DNA from: Bacteroidetes bacterium GWF2_33_16
GTDB lineage: Bacteria; Bacteroidota; Bacteroidia; Bacteroidales; UBA12077
NCBI GenBank assembly: GCA_001768565.1
Contig: MEOE01000032.1
Coordinates: 1-64,000 of the forward strand
Reading direction: 5' to 3'
DNA length: 64,000 nt
In this document: positions 9,152 to 19,139 of the stretch, piece by piece
How the letters are laid out: each line of letters begins with the position of its first letter
Numbering within the stretch: the first letter of the stretch is position 1
Notes under the pieces: generated by a model
What the model was told of the DNA's origin: nothing
The model's database searches: none
The model's input: only the letters and a program-made list of their open reading frames with translations
Translations under genes and position numbers: made by a program

Positions 9152-10156
9152 ATGGAAATAACATCGAAAAGCAGGTCGGTTTTTACAATATTGTTTTTAC
9201 GTATTGCAATAACCATTTTAGTTTTAAATAGCATTTTAGCTATTATAAATATCCGCGATGCAATAAGTATTCAAGAAAAAAGCGATGAGGCATTAAGAAA
9301 TAAGATTAAGGAAGAAATTATAAGCTTAAGCGATTTTCAAACATCTGCATTAAAAACATTCGAGAAATCTTTTTATGATTTACAGAAAACTGTGCTCGAA
9401 AAACTAACTACAATGAGTCCTATGGTTGATTTAAAATCGGTAAATCTTATTGATCAATTAAATACATTAGGATTAGATACTGTATTTCACGATTTGTATA
9501 TTATTGATGAGTATGTAATTGTAAATACTACCTATTCTCCTGATTGGGGTCTCGATTTTACTGTTTTTGGAGCCGAGCGAACAACTTTACTAGACAGAAT
9601 ACAGAAATCAAGAGCTTTTTTTGCAGAAAAGTTTCAGTTCGAATCATCTACTAAAAGATTGCGCTCTTATTCATATCAGGCAACAAAAGATGGTAAATAT
9701 ATTATCGAGATAGGTAGTTATTCAGAAGTTGCTGATAGAATTATGGATATGTTCCGTAACCGACTTAAGAAAATTGCCGAACAAAATGAAAATATTGTAT
9801 CGGTGAATTATTGGTTTGGAAATGCCGAATACCAGTTTGCCCTTATTGATGAACCCTTGAACAGATATATTCCTGACAGTATTCAGGAAAACATTTTCAA
9901 ATTAAAGCAAGATATGATTACTGATTTTAATGCACGCGACATAAGGCTAAATCTTGAGTTCATGTATATTCAACAAGATCCATCAACCAGACTACCCGAT
10001 TTTGCACTGTCTGTTATTACCGATAATTCAAATAAAAAAGATGCTATCTCAAAGATTATTAAACGACAATTATTTTTTACTGCAATATTCTTAATCCTTA
10101 TTATTGGAATTATATACTTATCAACAAGATCTATTAAAAAAAGAGAATTGCAATAG
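9152..10156 (+). CDS. Bitopic membrane protein of unknown family, paired with MscS
   Basis: I do not recognise this 334-residue protein with certainty. A membrane segment at about 12-33 and another at about 309-328 enclose a periplasmic domain of roughly 270 residues, with a short basic cytoplasmic tail (STRSIKKREL). The layout of a long early helix followed by a mixed alpha/beta domain resembles Cache-type extracytoplasmic sensors, but no kinase, HAMP or cyclase output domain follows. The MscS-family gene starts 24 bp downstream on the same strand, so the two are almost certainly cotranscribed. A partner or sensor role for the channel is inference from position. Confidence 0.75.
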   Translation: MEITSKSRSVFTILFLRIAITILVLNSILAIINIRDAISIQEKSDEALRNKIKEEIISLSDFQTSALKTFEKSFYDLQKTVLEKLTTMSPMVDLKSVNLIDQLNTLGLDTVFHDLYIIDEYVIVNTTYSPDWGLDFTVFGAERTTLLDRIQKSRAFFAEKFQFESSTKRLRSYSYQATKDGKYIIEIGSYSEVADRIMDMFRNRLKKIAEQNENIVSVNYWFGNAEYQFALIDEPLNRYIPDSIQENIFKLKQDMITDFNARDIRLNLEFMYIQQDPSTRLPDFALSVITDNSNKKDAISKIIKRQLFFTAIFLILIIGIIYLSTRSIKKRELQ

Positions 10157-10180
10157 CGATTGGCATGTAATAGTACAATT

Positions 10181-10993
10181 ATGAAAAATTTCTTCGATAT
10201 TACCATTTTTAGTATTGGTGATTACTCTGTAAATCTATATGCCTTACTAATCCTATTAATAATAATAGTTTCGACAATTTTCTTGCAAATAGTTCTCAAA
10301 AAAGGAATTTATCGGATCCAAAATGTTGAAATATCGAAGAAATACTTAATTTATAAGCTTCTACAGTATTTTATATGGGTTGTAGTTTTTCTTGTTGCTC
10401 TACAGGTAATGGGTGTAAACATATCTGTATTATTGGCCGGTTCGGCTGCACTTTTAATTGGTTTAGGATTGGGTATGCAAAATATATTTTCCGATTTTGT
10501 TTCGGGAATAATACTGCTATTAAGTGGAACCATAAAGGTTAATGATGTTATTGAAGTAAAAGATATGATTTGCAAAGTGCAGGAAATTAATTTCAGAACA
10601 ACAACTGTTATTGGCCGAGATGAAAATTACATTATATTACCCAATTCGGAGCTTACACAAAACAGTTTAATAAACTGGACACATAGTAATGTATCATCAC
10701 GATTTAAAATTACTGTTGGTATCGATTACTCTTCCGATATAGATTTGGTTACTAGGGTTTTAATTGAGTCTGCCAAAAAGCACCCAGCCATTTTGCAAGA
10801 ACCCGAACCATTTGTCAGATTCGAAGATTATGGTGATTCCTCGCTTCAGTTTTCTGTGTTTTTTTGGTCGAATGAAGTTTTTAGAAGCGAAAAAACAAAA
10901 AGTGATATTCGTTTTGAAATATTTAAAGCATTTAAAGAAAACAATATTATTATCCCATTCCCTCAGAGGGTTGTACATATGAATAATTCATAA
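10181..10993 (+). CDS. MscS-family mechanosensitive ion channel
   Basis: This 270-residue small-conductance mechanosensitive channel protein would release solutes across the inner membrane on osmotic downshock. Two or three membrane segments lead into the pore helix with a Gly/Ala-rich stretch (AGSAALLIGLGLGMQNIFSDF). The beta domain follows (VNDVIEVKD, TTTVIGRDENYIILPNS) and then the alpha/beta C-terminus. The frame can be extended to a TTG at 10160, but the ATG at 10181 fits better. It sits 24 bp after a bitopic periplasmic-domain protein, probably in one transcript. Confidence 0.93.
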   Translation: MKNFFDITIFSIGDYSVNLYALLILLIIIVSTIFLQIVLKKGIYRIQNVEISKKYLIYKLLQYFIWVVVFLVALQVMGVNISVLLAGSAALLIGLGLGMQNIFSDFVSGIILLLSGTIKVNDVIEVKDMICKVQEINFRTTTVIGRDENYIILPNSELTQNSLINWTHSNVSSRFKITVGIDYSSDIDLVTRVLIESAKKHPAILQEPEPFVRFEDYGDSSLQFSVFFWSNEVFRSEKTKSDIRFEIFKAFKENNIIIPFPQRVVHMNNS

Positions 10994-11065
10994 TTATTAT
11001 TTTTCATCTAAGCATAACTCAGAATATTATTCAGCATTATGTTTCCTAAATCTTGTTCATATAAA

Positions 11066-11073
11066 TATATTTG
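11066..11073 (+). promoter_or_regulatory. Possible -7 box for the 11111 MFS gene
   Basis: TATATTTG is an exact TAnnTTTG match 37 bp before the ATG. Only a weak TTTC is found at the -33 distance. Confidence 0.4.
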
Positions 11074-11110
11074 CACTTATCAGTGTTTTTTAAAGTAATT
11101 ATAGCATTAT

Positions 11111-12364
11111 ATGCCACAAGATTTTACCAAAGATATTCAATATTACAAGTTTTGCCTTTATGGGTTTTTAAAAGATCTCCGATTTTTTGAGCCATTTTTA
11201 ATTTTGTTCTTTCTCGAAAAAGGATTTACTTTTCTACAAATTGGAACGTTGTATGCTGTTAGGGAAATTCTTATTAATCTTATGGAAATCCCTACCGGTG
11301 TGGCAGCCGATATTATAGGAAGAAGACGTTCTCTAATCTTATCTTTCTTATTTTATATTTTTTCTTTTATCATATTCTTTGTTTCGAAGCAGTACTATGC
11401 TTTTATAATCGCTATGCTTTTTTATGCAACCGGGGATGCATTCAGAACGGGTACCCACAAAGCCATGATTTTTGAATATCTTAAAATTAAAGGATGGAAA
11501 GATCAAAGAGTCCATTATTATGGACATACACGCTCTTGGTCGCAAATGGGAGCTGCCGTTTCGGCCTTAATTGCTGGTGTTATCGTTTTTTATTCCGGAA
11601 GTTTTCAGTACATATTCATTTATTCCACTATTCCATATTTTCTAGATTTATTACTTGTTTGGAGTTATCCAAAAATTCTTGATGGAGATATGTCGGCAAT
11701 AAAGGTAGATGGAATAAGAAAACGAACGAAAAGTGTAGTTAGAGAATTTTTAATTTCGTTTGGGAATATGCATGTTATTAAAGCTATTGCTAATTTATCG
11801 GTACATAGTGGTTTTCATAAGGCCATAAAAGATTATTTGCAGCCTGTTATACAAACATTTGCATTTTCTCTTCCAATACTTGTTGGTATTGCCGAAAAAA
11901 AACGATCGGCATTAATTATCGGTATTATCTATTTTGTGGTTTATATATTAACCTCATATGCAGCAAGAAAAGCAGGAAAAACTACTGATAAATTAAATTC
12001 TATTCAAAAAGCTTTAAACGTTACAATGATATTGGGATATCTTATGGCATTTGCCAGTGGATTGTTTTTTCATTATTCATTTTTTATAGTTTCAATTGTA
12101 CTTTATATTGGGATCTTTATAATCGAAAATCTTCGAAATCCAATAGGTGTTGCTTATGTAAGCGAATTATACAAACAAGATATACTGGCTACAGCACTTT
12201 CGGCAAATTCACAGGCTAAAAGTCTTTTTGCAGCCATAATTGCTCCAATACTTGGGTATTTAGCCGATACATTAGGTGTTGGAATGGGTCTGGCAGTGTT
12301 GGCTTTTGTTTTAATACTTTCCTCTCCACTATATTTAGCAAAACGAAAAACAGAAGTAATTTAA
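11111..12364 (+). CDS. MFS transporter
   Basis: This is a 417-residue, 12-segment inner-membrane protein. MFS motif A is clear as GVAADIIGRRRSLILS after TM2. It is not close to the MFS pair at the window start: it lacks their FYSAVFPF and MWP blocks. It resembles drug- or solute-efflux members of MFS_1, but nothing fixes a substrate. It is convergent with tsaD (35-bp gap with no clear hairpin). The start is the ATG at 11111, supported by a TAnnTTTG box upstream. Confidence 0.85.
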   Translation: MPQDFTKDIQYYKFCLYGFLKDLRFFEPFLILFFLEKGFTFLQIGTLYAVREILINLMEIPTGVAADIIGRRRSLILSFLFYIFSFIIFFVSKQYYAFIIAMLFYATGDAFRTGTHKAMIFEYLKIKGWKDQRVHYYGHTRSWSQMGAAVSALIAGVIVFYSGSFQYIFIYSTIPYFLDLLLVWSYPKILDGDMSAIKVDGIRKRTKSVVREFLISFGNMHVIKAIANLSVHSGFHKAIKDYLQPVIQTFAFSLPILVGIAEKKRSALIIGIIYFVVYILTSYAARKAGKTTDKLNSIQKALNVTMILGYLMAFASGLFFHYSFFIVSIVLYIGIFIIENLRNPIGVAYVSELYKQDILATALSANSQAKSLFAAIIAPILGYLADTLGVGMGLAVLAFVLILSSPLYLAKRKTEVI

Positions 12365-12399
12365 CGTGTTGTCTTATAATGCCTTGGAATTCAATTGTC

Positions 12400-13419
12400 T
12401 TAATATTGAAATCTTGCCAGTGGAGCAATATCCTGAGATGCGAAATCTTTATTTAAATATTTATAGTAACCTGTAATTGCAATCATAGCAGCATTGTCGG
12501 TTGTAAATTTAAACTCGGGAATAAAAGTATTCCAGTTGTACTTTTTTGCTGTTTCTAATATAGCATTTCTTAGTCCTGAATTTGCAGATACTCCGCCTGC
12601 AATAGCAATATTTTTTATTCCGGTTTTTTTGCTTGCAGCAATTAACTTATCCATTAAAATTTCAACAATTGTATGCTGAATACTAGCACACAAATCATTC
12701 ATGTTTTCTTTTATAAAATCGGGATTTTCTTTTATGCTGTCGCGAATAAAATAAAGAAATGATGTTTTTAATCCACTAAAACTATAATCGAATTCCTTTA
12801 TTCTTGGTTTATTAAATGTAAATGCATTCTTATTACCTTGTTGTGCATTTTTGTCGATTAATGGGCCGCCGGGATATGGCAAGCCAATTACTTTAGCGCA
12901 TTTATCAAAAGCTTCACCACCTGCATCGTCGATTGTTTGGCCAATAATTTCCATATCGAGAAAGTCTTTAATAAGTACTATTTGCGTATGGCCACCAGAA
13001 ACAAGTAAACATAAAAATGGAAATTCAGGCAGGCGATTATCTGCTTTGTATTGTTTAATAAAATGAACCAAAATGTGAGCCTGTAAATGATTTACTTCTA
13101 CAAGGGGAATATTTAGTGCTAGTGCAAATGATTTTGAAAAAGATGTTCCTACAAGTAACGAACCCAGTAATCCTGGCCCTCGTGTAAAGGCTACAGCACT
13201 TATTTCTTCTTTCGTAATCCCTGCTTTTTTTATTGCCTGATCGACCACAGGAATAATATTCTGCTGATGAGCTCTCGATGCCAATTCAGGTACAACACCT
13301 CCATATGCTTTATGTACATCCTGATTCGCAATAATATTCGAGAGTAAATATCCATCCTGAATAATTGCGGCAGAAGTATCATCACACGAAGACTCAATAC
13401 CTAATATTGTAACACTCAT
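12400..13419 (-). CDS. tsaD: tRNA N6-adenosine threonylcarbamoyltransferase TsaD
   Basis: TsaD transfers the threonylcarbamoyl group to A37 of ANN-decoding tRNAs (t6A), working with TsaB and TsaE in the cytosol. The 339 residues start with the ASKHA signature ILGIESSCDDTSAA. Metal-binding His111 and His115 lie in VNHLQAH, and the nucleotide-site blocks LLVSGGHT and GGVSANSGLR are intact. It is divergent from tamB with a 61-bp gap. Confidence 0.97.
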   Translation of the reverse strand: MSVTILGIESSCDDTSAAIIQDGYLLSNIIANQDVHKAYGGVVPELASRAHQQNIIPVVDQAIKKAGITKEEISAVAFTRGPGLLGSLLVGTSFSKSFALALNIPLVEVNHLQAHILVHFIKQYKADNRLPEFPFLCLLVSGGHTQIVLIKDFLDMEIIGQTIDDAGGEAFDKCAKVIGLPYPGGPLIDKNAQQGNKNAFTFNKPRIKEFDYSFSGLKTSFLYFIRDSIKENPDFIKENMNDLCASIQHTIVEILMDKLIAASKKTGIKNIAIAGGVSANSGLRNAILETAKKYNWNTFIPEFKFTTDNAAMIAITGYYKYLNKDFASQDIAPLARFQY

Positions 13420-13480
13420 TTATTGCCCTAATTTAAAGGTTTATATATTTTTTTTTATTTCTTTTGCGTTAGTATAAATA

Positions 13481-16400
13481 ATGCACAAAACTATTAAAAA
13501 AATATCTAAAATATCGATTATTTTTATTCTGGTGTTAATTATAATACCTGTTTCCGCATATTTTATTTTGCAAAGCTCCCGTGTACAAACATATCTGGTT
13601 CGTATAATTACAAATAAGATATCAGAAAATCTGGATGCAAAGTTTTCTATCGAATCGGTTAATTATAGTTTTTTTAACCGGGTAATTCTCAATAACGTAT
13701 ATATTCAAGACCAATATAATGATACCTTGTTGTTTTCTGAAAAGCTTACCATAAGCATAAATGGAATTAATCGCGATTCAAAAGAAATAGATATTAATAA
13801 GGTTGATCTTTATCATACCAGGTTTTATTTGTATAAAGACTCCACGGCAGCAATCAATATTAAGTTTATTACCGACCAGTTTAAAAGCAAGGATACCACA
13901 AAAACAGACAACCCAAAATGGAAGTTAGATATAAGAAATATTGAAATGAGGGAATCAATTTTCAAGTATCATACAAATAGAAGTCGTAAGAAAACTCCTG
14001 GAGTTGATTTCAATAACATGGTTTGTTACATTAAGCACTTAGATATTAGAGATTTGGGAATAGATAATGGAGTAGTTTCGTTTTTAATCAGGAGGTTGGT
14101 ATTTATCGAAAGATCAGGTTTTGATGTATATAGCATGAAAGCTCATATGAGTATTGGTGATGATCATATGAAGTTTAGAAATATTACAATTAGAACGGCT
14201 AATTCATATATTATGGCCGATTCAGTCTCGTTTCGCCATAACGATTATGATGATTATAAAGATTTTAATGGTTTAATAAAACTCGATATTGCCTTTAAAG
14301 AATCAAATGTTAGTTTGATGGATATTGGTTTTTTCGCAACTAAACTAAAAGATATTCAATTAAATGTGGGATTATCTGGATATTTTTATGGGCGGATAAG
14401 TTCCCTAAAAGGTAAAAATGTACGCTTGCAGGTTGGTAAACAAACCGAATTACTTACAGATTTTAACTTTAATGGATTACCCAACATTGATCAGACTTTT
14501 ATTTTTATTGATTTTAAGAAACTTACGACCTTTGCATCCGATTTTGAAATTATTAATCGCTTTAATAAACCTAATAAACAGATAAGTTTTCCATCATACT
14601 TAAATAGGCTGGGGAAGATGAGTTACGAAGGTAATTTTACTGGTTTCGTAGAAGATTTTGTTACGTATGGTAGATTTGTTTCAGCTCTTGGAAATGCATC
14701 AACAGATATTTCGCTTAAGCCTTTAGAAGGTAAAAATCTTGCAATAAATGGGAAACTTAAAACATCTGGTTTTGATCTTGGACAATTATTTAATAGTACT
14801 GATAATATTGGGAAAATAAGTTTTAACGCTCAGATAAATGGAACAATTGGCAAAAATAAAACTATTGCAACCAGAACTGAAGGTATTATAAACAGCATTG
14901 AAATAAATAATTATACTTATCAGAATGTAATAATCGATGGTTTTCTTACCGAGAAGAAATATGATGGTTTTTTGAGTATAACTGACCCAAATATTGAACT
15001 TGATTTTAGCGGGGGGATTGATTTCTCACAACAGATACCTGTATTTAATTTTTCTGCAAGTGTTCCAAAAGCTAATCTTTTTGGGTTAAATATTGATAAA
15101 AAGGATACTACTGCCTTATTATCTTTTGATGTAGATGCCAATTTTATTGGTAATAATATTGATAATGCTATTGGTGAAATTAACTTTAGAAAAACTGAAT
15201 ATAGCAAATCTGATGATACTATTAAGTTTGAAACACTACAACTTTCCTCTGAACAGTTTTCCGATACTCATAAAATAACGCTTAAATCTGATTATTTAGA
15301 TGCATTATTATATGGAACTTACAAATCAAAAACACTTGTTAAGTCAATAAAAGGTCTCTTTTATAACTATCTGCCTTCTCTGATTCAATCAAAAGAAGAC
15401 ACACTAAGAATAGATTATCCAAATAACTTTAAAGTTGATGTACATCTGAAAAATACTACAATGCTAAGTAAATTGTTTTTACCCGATATTTATTTCGCCG
15501 ACAATTCTAATCTGGAATTTAAATATGGAGCTCATGAAAGTCGTTTTTTTCTTACTGCATCAACTACTGAACTTAAGTATAAACAGCATACTTTTAGTGA
15601 TTTAAGTATAGTTACTTTCTCAGATGATTCGCTTTTTACCGCCATTACAAAAATTAGGAAAGCAGTATTTAATAATTATTTTATACTCGAAGACCTTCGC
15701 ACAACATCATTAACAAGCAACGACGAAATAAACGTAAGATTTGACTGGAACAACAAGGATACTGTTGAGTATCAGGGCAAAATATTAGCATCAGCCAAAA
15801 TAAGGAAGGAAAATCCGAGTCAAAAACCATCCTTTGATATTGTTGTTTTACCCTCCGATATTGTTATTAAAGATTCGTTATGGAGAATGAATCGTGCACT
15901 TATTCACATTGATACAACATCAATAAAAATCAATGATTTTATTATAAATCATAACGATCAATTCTTTAAAATTAAAGGACTGATTTCTGAAAACAAAAAC
16001 GACTCTCTTTTCATTGATTTTGGAAATCTAAATCTTGCTCACATAAATGTAATAACTAAAGATATAGGCTTAAATTTTAATGGTTTTATTAATGGGAATG
16101 CCAGTTTTTCTAATATGTATGAAAGTCCATTATTTAGCTCAAATATTATTGTAGATAACTTAATGCTTAACGACGAATTAATTGGAAATACATTTATTGT
16201 TAGTCGTTGGAAAAAAGAAAAAAGGGCAATAAACCTGAGTGCTTTTACGAATCTTGCCGATATTCGAAATTTGGTTGTTGAAGGAGAATACTTGCCCGAG
16301 AATCATAATCTTGATTTTACAATTTCATTAAATAAGTTTAATGCAAGTATATTAAATTCATTCCTAAAGAGCTTTGCCTCAAATATAAAGGGAAAAGTTA

Positions 16401-17932
16401 GTGGCGATGTTTCATTAAAAGGGACGTTTAAAAATCCTGAATTTAATGGGTTGTTAACAATGGAAAAGGGAGCTCTTACAATTGATTATTTAAAAACTAG
16501 ATACAGCTTTTCATCTGATGTGGGAATTAAAAATAACTCAATTATTTTTGATAACATTTCGGTTTCTGATCCACAAAAAAATAAAGCATTAACAAATGGT
16601 TCAATAACATTTGGTGCAAAGAAAAGAATAGATTATAATTTTACTATCAGACCCAATAATTTCTTAGCACTAAATACTTCAGGCAAAGACAACGAGATGT
16701 TTTATGGTATAGCTTACATGACAGGTGTTATTACTATTAATGGCGGCAGAGGAATTATTGCCATAGATATTTCTGGTAAAACCGAGAAGAATACCAAACT
16801 AAATATTCCAATCTCAAAATCTGATAGAATCGAAGAGTCAGGATTTATTACATTTGTCAATACCGAGAATAAAGTTAATGTTGTGCAGCAAGACAATTTA
16901 ATTTATAATTTATCTGGTTTTCGATTGAATTTCGATTTGCAGGTTACTCAAGATGCCGAAACGCAGTTAATCTTTGATTCTACAATTGGCGATTTAATTC
17001 GTGCCAAGGGTGATGGCGATCTTAAGCTCGAAATTGATAAAAATGGAAATTTTAATATGTTTGGTGATTATAATATGGAAGAAGGAGATTACTTATTTAC
17101 ATTAGGAAATATTCTAAATAAAAAGTTTGATATCGAACGAGGAGGAAGAATTACCTGGAATGGGAGTCCCTATAATGCAATTATTGATATTGAAGCAATT
17201 TATAATCTCCGTGCTCCTTTAACTAACTTGTTTCCATTAGATTCATCTGATTATTACCGAAAGAGAATTCCAGTTGAATGCCAAATTTTCATGAGTCAAA
17301 GCCTTAAAAATCCAGACGTTAAATTTAATATTGAATTACCAACCTCCGATGAAGAAACAAAAAATAGAGTGAGAACCGTTATTAATACACAAGAAAAGCT
17401 TAATAAGCAGTTTTTATCACTATTGTTTATCAACAACTTTATTTACGATGAACCCGACCAAACAAATTTTGGAATTGCCGAATATGGCGCAGGCTCAGCT
17501 ACTACTACCACTACAGAGCTTTTATCAAATCAATTAAGCCATTGGTTGTCGCAGATTAGCGATGAATGGGATATTGGTATTAATTATCGTCCAGGCGACG
17601 AAATTAGTAAAGATCAGGTTGACGTGGCATTGTCAACCCAATTGCTGAACGACAGAGTTCTTTTAAATGGAAATGTAGGTTATGGAGGTCAAGCTGAACA
17701 AGCTAGTAATATTGTTGGTGATGTTAATTTAGAAGTTAAGCTAAACAAAAGTGGAAAACTTAGAGTAAAAGCATTTAATAAAGCGAATGATAAGTTAATT
17801 TACGAGGAATCTCCATATACTCAGGGCGTTGGTATTTTTTATCGGGAAGAGTTTAATACTTTTTCTGGACTAATGCGTCGTTTCTGGAATAAGCTTACAG
17901 GTAAAAAAGAAGACGAAATAACTCCTAAATAG
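13481..17932 (+). CDS. tamB: TamB-like translocation/assembly module protein (DUF490)
   Basis: This very large (1483 residues) envelope protein has an N-terminal membrane anchor at about 10-31 and a long periplasmic body of AsmA/TamB-like beta repeats. The C-terminal DUF490 region (about 1040-1440) includes GDGDLKLEIDKNGNFNMFG and GGRITWNGSPYNAIIDIEA. In Proteobacteria TamB works with TamA in outer-membrane protein assembly, and the wider family is linked to phospholipid transfer between membranes. In Bacteroidota it often stands beside tsaD, as here. No TamA/BamA homologue lies in this window. The exbB promoter begins 38 bp after its stop. Confidence 0.93.
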   Translation: MHKTIKKISKISIIFILVLIIIPVSAYFILQSSRVQTYLVRIITNKISENLDAKFSIESVNYSFFNRVILNNVYIQDQYNDTLLFSEKLTISINGINRDSKEIDINKVDLYHTRFYLYKDSTAAINIKFITDQFKSKDTTKTDNPKWKLDIRNIEMRESIFKYHTNRSRKKTPGVDFNNMVCYIKHLDIRDLGIDNGVVSFLIRRLVFIERSGFDVYSMKAHMSIGDDHMKFRNITIRTANSYIMADSVSFRHNDYDDYKDFNGLIKLDIAFKESNVSLMDIGFFATKLKDIQLNVGLSGYFYGRISSLKGKNVRLQVGKQTELLTDFNFNGLPNIDQTFIFIDFKKLTTFASDFEIINRFNKPNKQISFPSYLNRLGKMSYEGNFTGFVEDFVTYGRFVSALGNASTDISLKPLEGKNLAINGKLKTSGFDLGQLFNSTDNIGKISFNAQINGTIGKNKTIATRTEGIINSIEINNYTYQNVIIDGFLTEKKYDGFLSITDPNIELDFSGGIDFSQQIPVFNFSASVPKANLFGLNIDKKDTTALLSFDVDANFIGNNIDNAIGEINFRKTEYSKSDDTIKFETLQLSSEQFSDTHKITLKSDYLDALLYGTYKSKTLVKSIKGLFYNYLPSLIQSKEDTLRIDYPNNFKVDVHLKNTTMLSKLFLPDIYFADNSNLEFKYGAHESRFFLTASTTELKYKQHTFSDLSIVTFSDDSLFTAITKIRKAVFNNYFILEDLRTTSLTSNDEINVRFDWNNKDTVEYQGKILASAKIRKENPSQKPSFDIVVLPSDIVIKDSLWRMNRALIHIDTTSIKINDFIINHNDQFFKIKGLISENKNDSLFIDFGNLNLAHINVITKDIGLNFNGFINGNASFSNMYESPLFSSNIIVDNLMLNDELIGNTFIVSRWKKEKRAINLSAFTNLADIRNLVVEGEYLPENHNLDFTISLNKFNASILNSFLKSFASNIKGKVSGDVSLKGTFKNPEFNGLLTMEKGALTIDYLKTRYSFSSDVGIKNNSIIFDNISVSDPQKNKALTNGSITFGAKKRIDYNFTIRPNNFLALNTSGKDNEMFYGIAYMTGVITINGGRGIIAIDISGKTEKNTKLNIPISKSDRIEESGFITFVNTENKVNVVQQDNLIYNLSGFRLNFDLQVTQDAETQLIFDSTIGDLIRAKGDGDLKLEIDKNGNFNMFGDYNMEEGDYLFTLGNILNKKFDIERGGRITWNGSPYNAIIDIEAIYNLRAPLTNLFPLDSSDYYRKRIPVECQIFMSQSLKNPDVKFNIELPTSDEETKNRVRTVINTQEKLNKQFLSLLFINNFIYDEPDQTNFGIAEYGAGSATTTTTELLSNQLSHWLSQISDEWDIGINYRPGDEISKDQVDVALSTQLLNDRVLLNGNVGYGGQAEQASNIVGDVNLEVKLNKSGKLRVKAFNKANDKLIYEESPYTQGVGIFYREEFNTFSGLMRRFWNKLTGKKEDEITPK

Positions 17933-17970
17933 CTTTTTAAATGAGTACAAAAATTTTAACTTGCGAAATA

Positions 17971-17987
17971 TTGGCACGTCAATTGCG
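17971..17987 (+). promoter_or_regulatory. Sigma-54 (RpoN) promoter upstream of exbB
   Basis: TTGGCACG-TCAA-TTGC (17971-17986) matches the sigma-54 consensus TTGGCACGnnnnTTGC. GG (17973-17974) and GC (17985-17986) are separated by exactly 10 nt. The predicted start of transcription is near 17998, about 23 nt before the exbB ATG at 18021. Sigma-54 promoters need an AAA+ activator; none is encoded in this window. Confidence 0.8.
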
Positions 17988-18020
17988 TTTAATAAATATC
18001 AAAATCTTAATACATTACAT

Positions 18021-18719
18021 ATGAATAATATACTATTTATTCTCTTACAAATTGATTTAGCTGAAGATCTTACAAATCCCGCTTTAACTGGCGAATTAAA
18101 ATTATCGTTTTGGGAAATGGCCATGAAAGGCGGTTGGATTATGATTCCTATTGTTCTTCTCTCGTTTGTTGCCGTTTATATCTTTTTTGAGCGATTTTTT
18201 GCAATTAAAAAAGCTTCTCAAACAGATATTAATTTTATGAATAAAATCAAGGATTATATTCATGATGATAAAATTGAATCAGCCTTAGCGCTATGTCAAT
18301 CGACTAATAGCCCAGTTTCACGAATGATAGAAAAAGGATTGCAACGCATCGGACGTCCATTAAATGATATTAATGCAGCGATTGAAAATGTTGGAAATCT
18401 TGAGATTACAAAACTCGAAACAAACCTGCCAACCTTAGCTACTGTTTCCGGAGCTGCTCCAATGATAGGCTTTTTAGGAACGGTTATGGGTATGATTCAG
18501 GCTTTCTATTCAATGTCGATGGCTGGAAATAATATTGATGTAAGTCGTTTGGCCGATGGTATTTATACTGCAATGGTAACCACTGTTGCCGGACTTATTG
18601 TTGGTATTTTGGCATACTTAGCTTATAATATTTTGGTTGCTAAAGTCGAAAAAGTAGTTTTTCAACTCGAAGCAAATACATCAGAATTTATGGACTTGTT
18701 GAATGAGCCAGTTGAATAA
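18021..18719 (+). CDS. exbB: ExbB/TolQ-type proton channel subunit
   Basis: This 232-residue MotA/TolQ/ExbB-family protein forms, with ExbD, the proton-driven motor that energises TonB. Three membrane segments are seen: GGWIMIPIVLLSFVAVYIFF, then one beginning with the TLATVSGAAPMIGFLGTV signature, then TTVAGLIVGILAYLAYNIL. The frame extends back to a TTG at 17961, but that would overlap the sigma-54 promoter. The ATG at 18021 is the true start. It is followed by exbD (18-bp gap) and a TonB gene. Confidence 0.94.
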   Translation: MNNILFILLQIDLAEDLTNPALTGELKLSFWEMAMKGGWIMIPIVLLSFVAVYIFFERFFAIKKASQTDINFMNKIKDYIHDDKIESALALCQSTNSPVSRMIEKGLQRIGRPLNDINAAIENVGNLEITKLETNLPTLATVSGAAPMIGFLGTVMGMIQAFYSMSMAGNNIDVSRLADGIYTAMVTTVAGLIVGILAYLAYNILVAKVEKVVFQLEANTSEFMDLLNEPVE

Positions 18720-18737
18720 ATTATAAAAATTTAAACC

Positions 18738-19136
18738 ATGGCCCTAAGAAGAAGAAATAAAGTAAATGCGTCATTTAGCATGGCATCCATGACAGATATT
18801 GTATTTTTATTACTTATCTTTTTTATGGTAACATCTACTTTGATTGCTCCAAATGCATTAAAATTATTGTTGCCCCGAAGTTCGCATCAAACACCTGCAA
18901 ATGCAGTTACAACAGTATCTATAACTGCAGTACTTGATTATTATATTGAAACAACACCTGTATCGATAGAAGATATTGAAGGGATTTTAAAAAATCGATT
19001 TATCTCAGAAAATATAACTGAACCTACTATATCATTACATACTGATAGATCTGTACCTGTCGAAAATGTTGTTAAAATAATGAATATAGCAAAAGATAAT
19101 AAATGGAAGTTAATACTTGCAACAACAGCAAATTAA
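18738..19136 (+). CDS. exbD: ExbD/TolR-type biopolymer transport protein
   Basis: This 132-residue protein has one N-terminal membrane helix carrying the conserved Asp (ASMTDIVFLLLIFFMVTS) and a periplasmic domain. With ExbB it makes the proton-motive-force motor. It sits in exbB-exbD-tonB order, with only 3 bp to the TonB gene. Confidence 0.94.
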   Translation: MALRRRNKVNASFSMASMTDIVFLLLIFFMVTSTLIAPNALKLLLPRSSHQTPANAVTTVSITAVLDYYIETTPVSIEDIEGILKNRFISENITEPTISLHTDRSVPVENVVKIMNIAKDNKWKLILATTAN

Positions 19137-19139
19137 ATT

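Noticed and set aside
10160-10180. Upstream TTG start for the MscS gene
   Set aside because: It adds seven residues that do not look like the MscS N-terminus; the ATG at 10181 is the better start.
17961-18020. N-terminal extension of ExbB from TTG at 17961
   Set aside because: It would place the sigma-54 promoter inside the coding region and adds a polar stretch not seen in ExbB.
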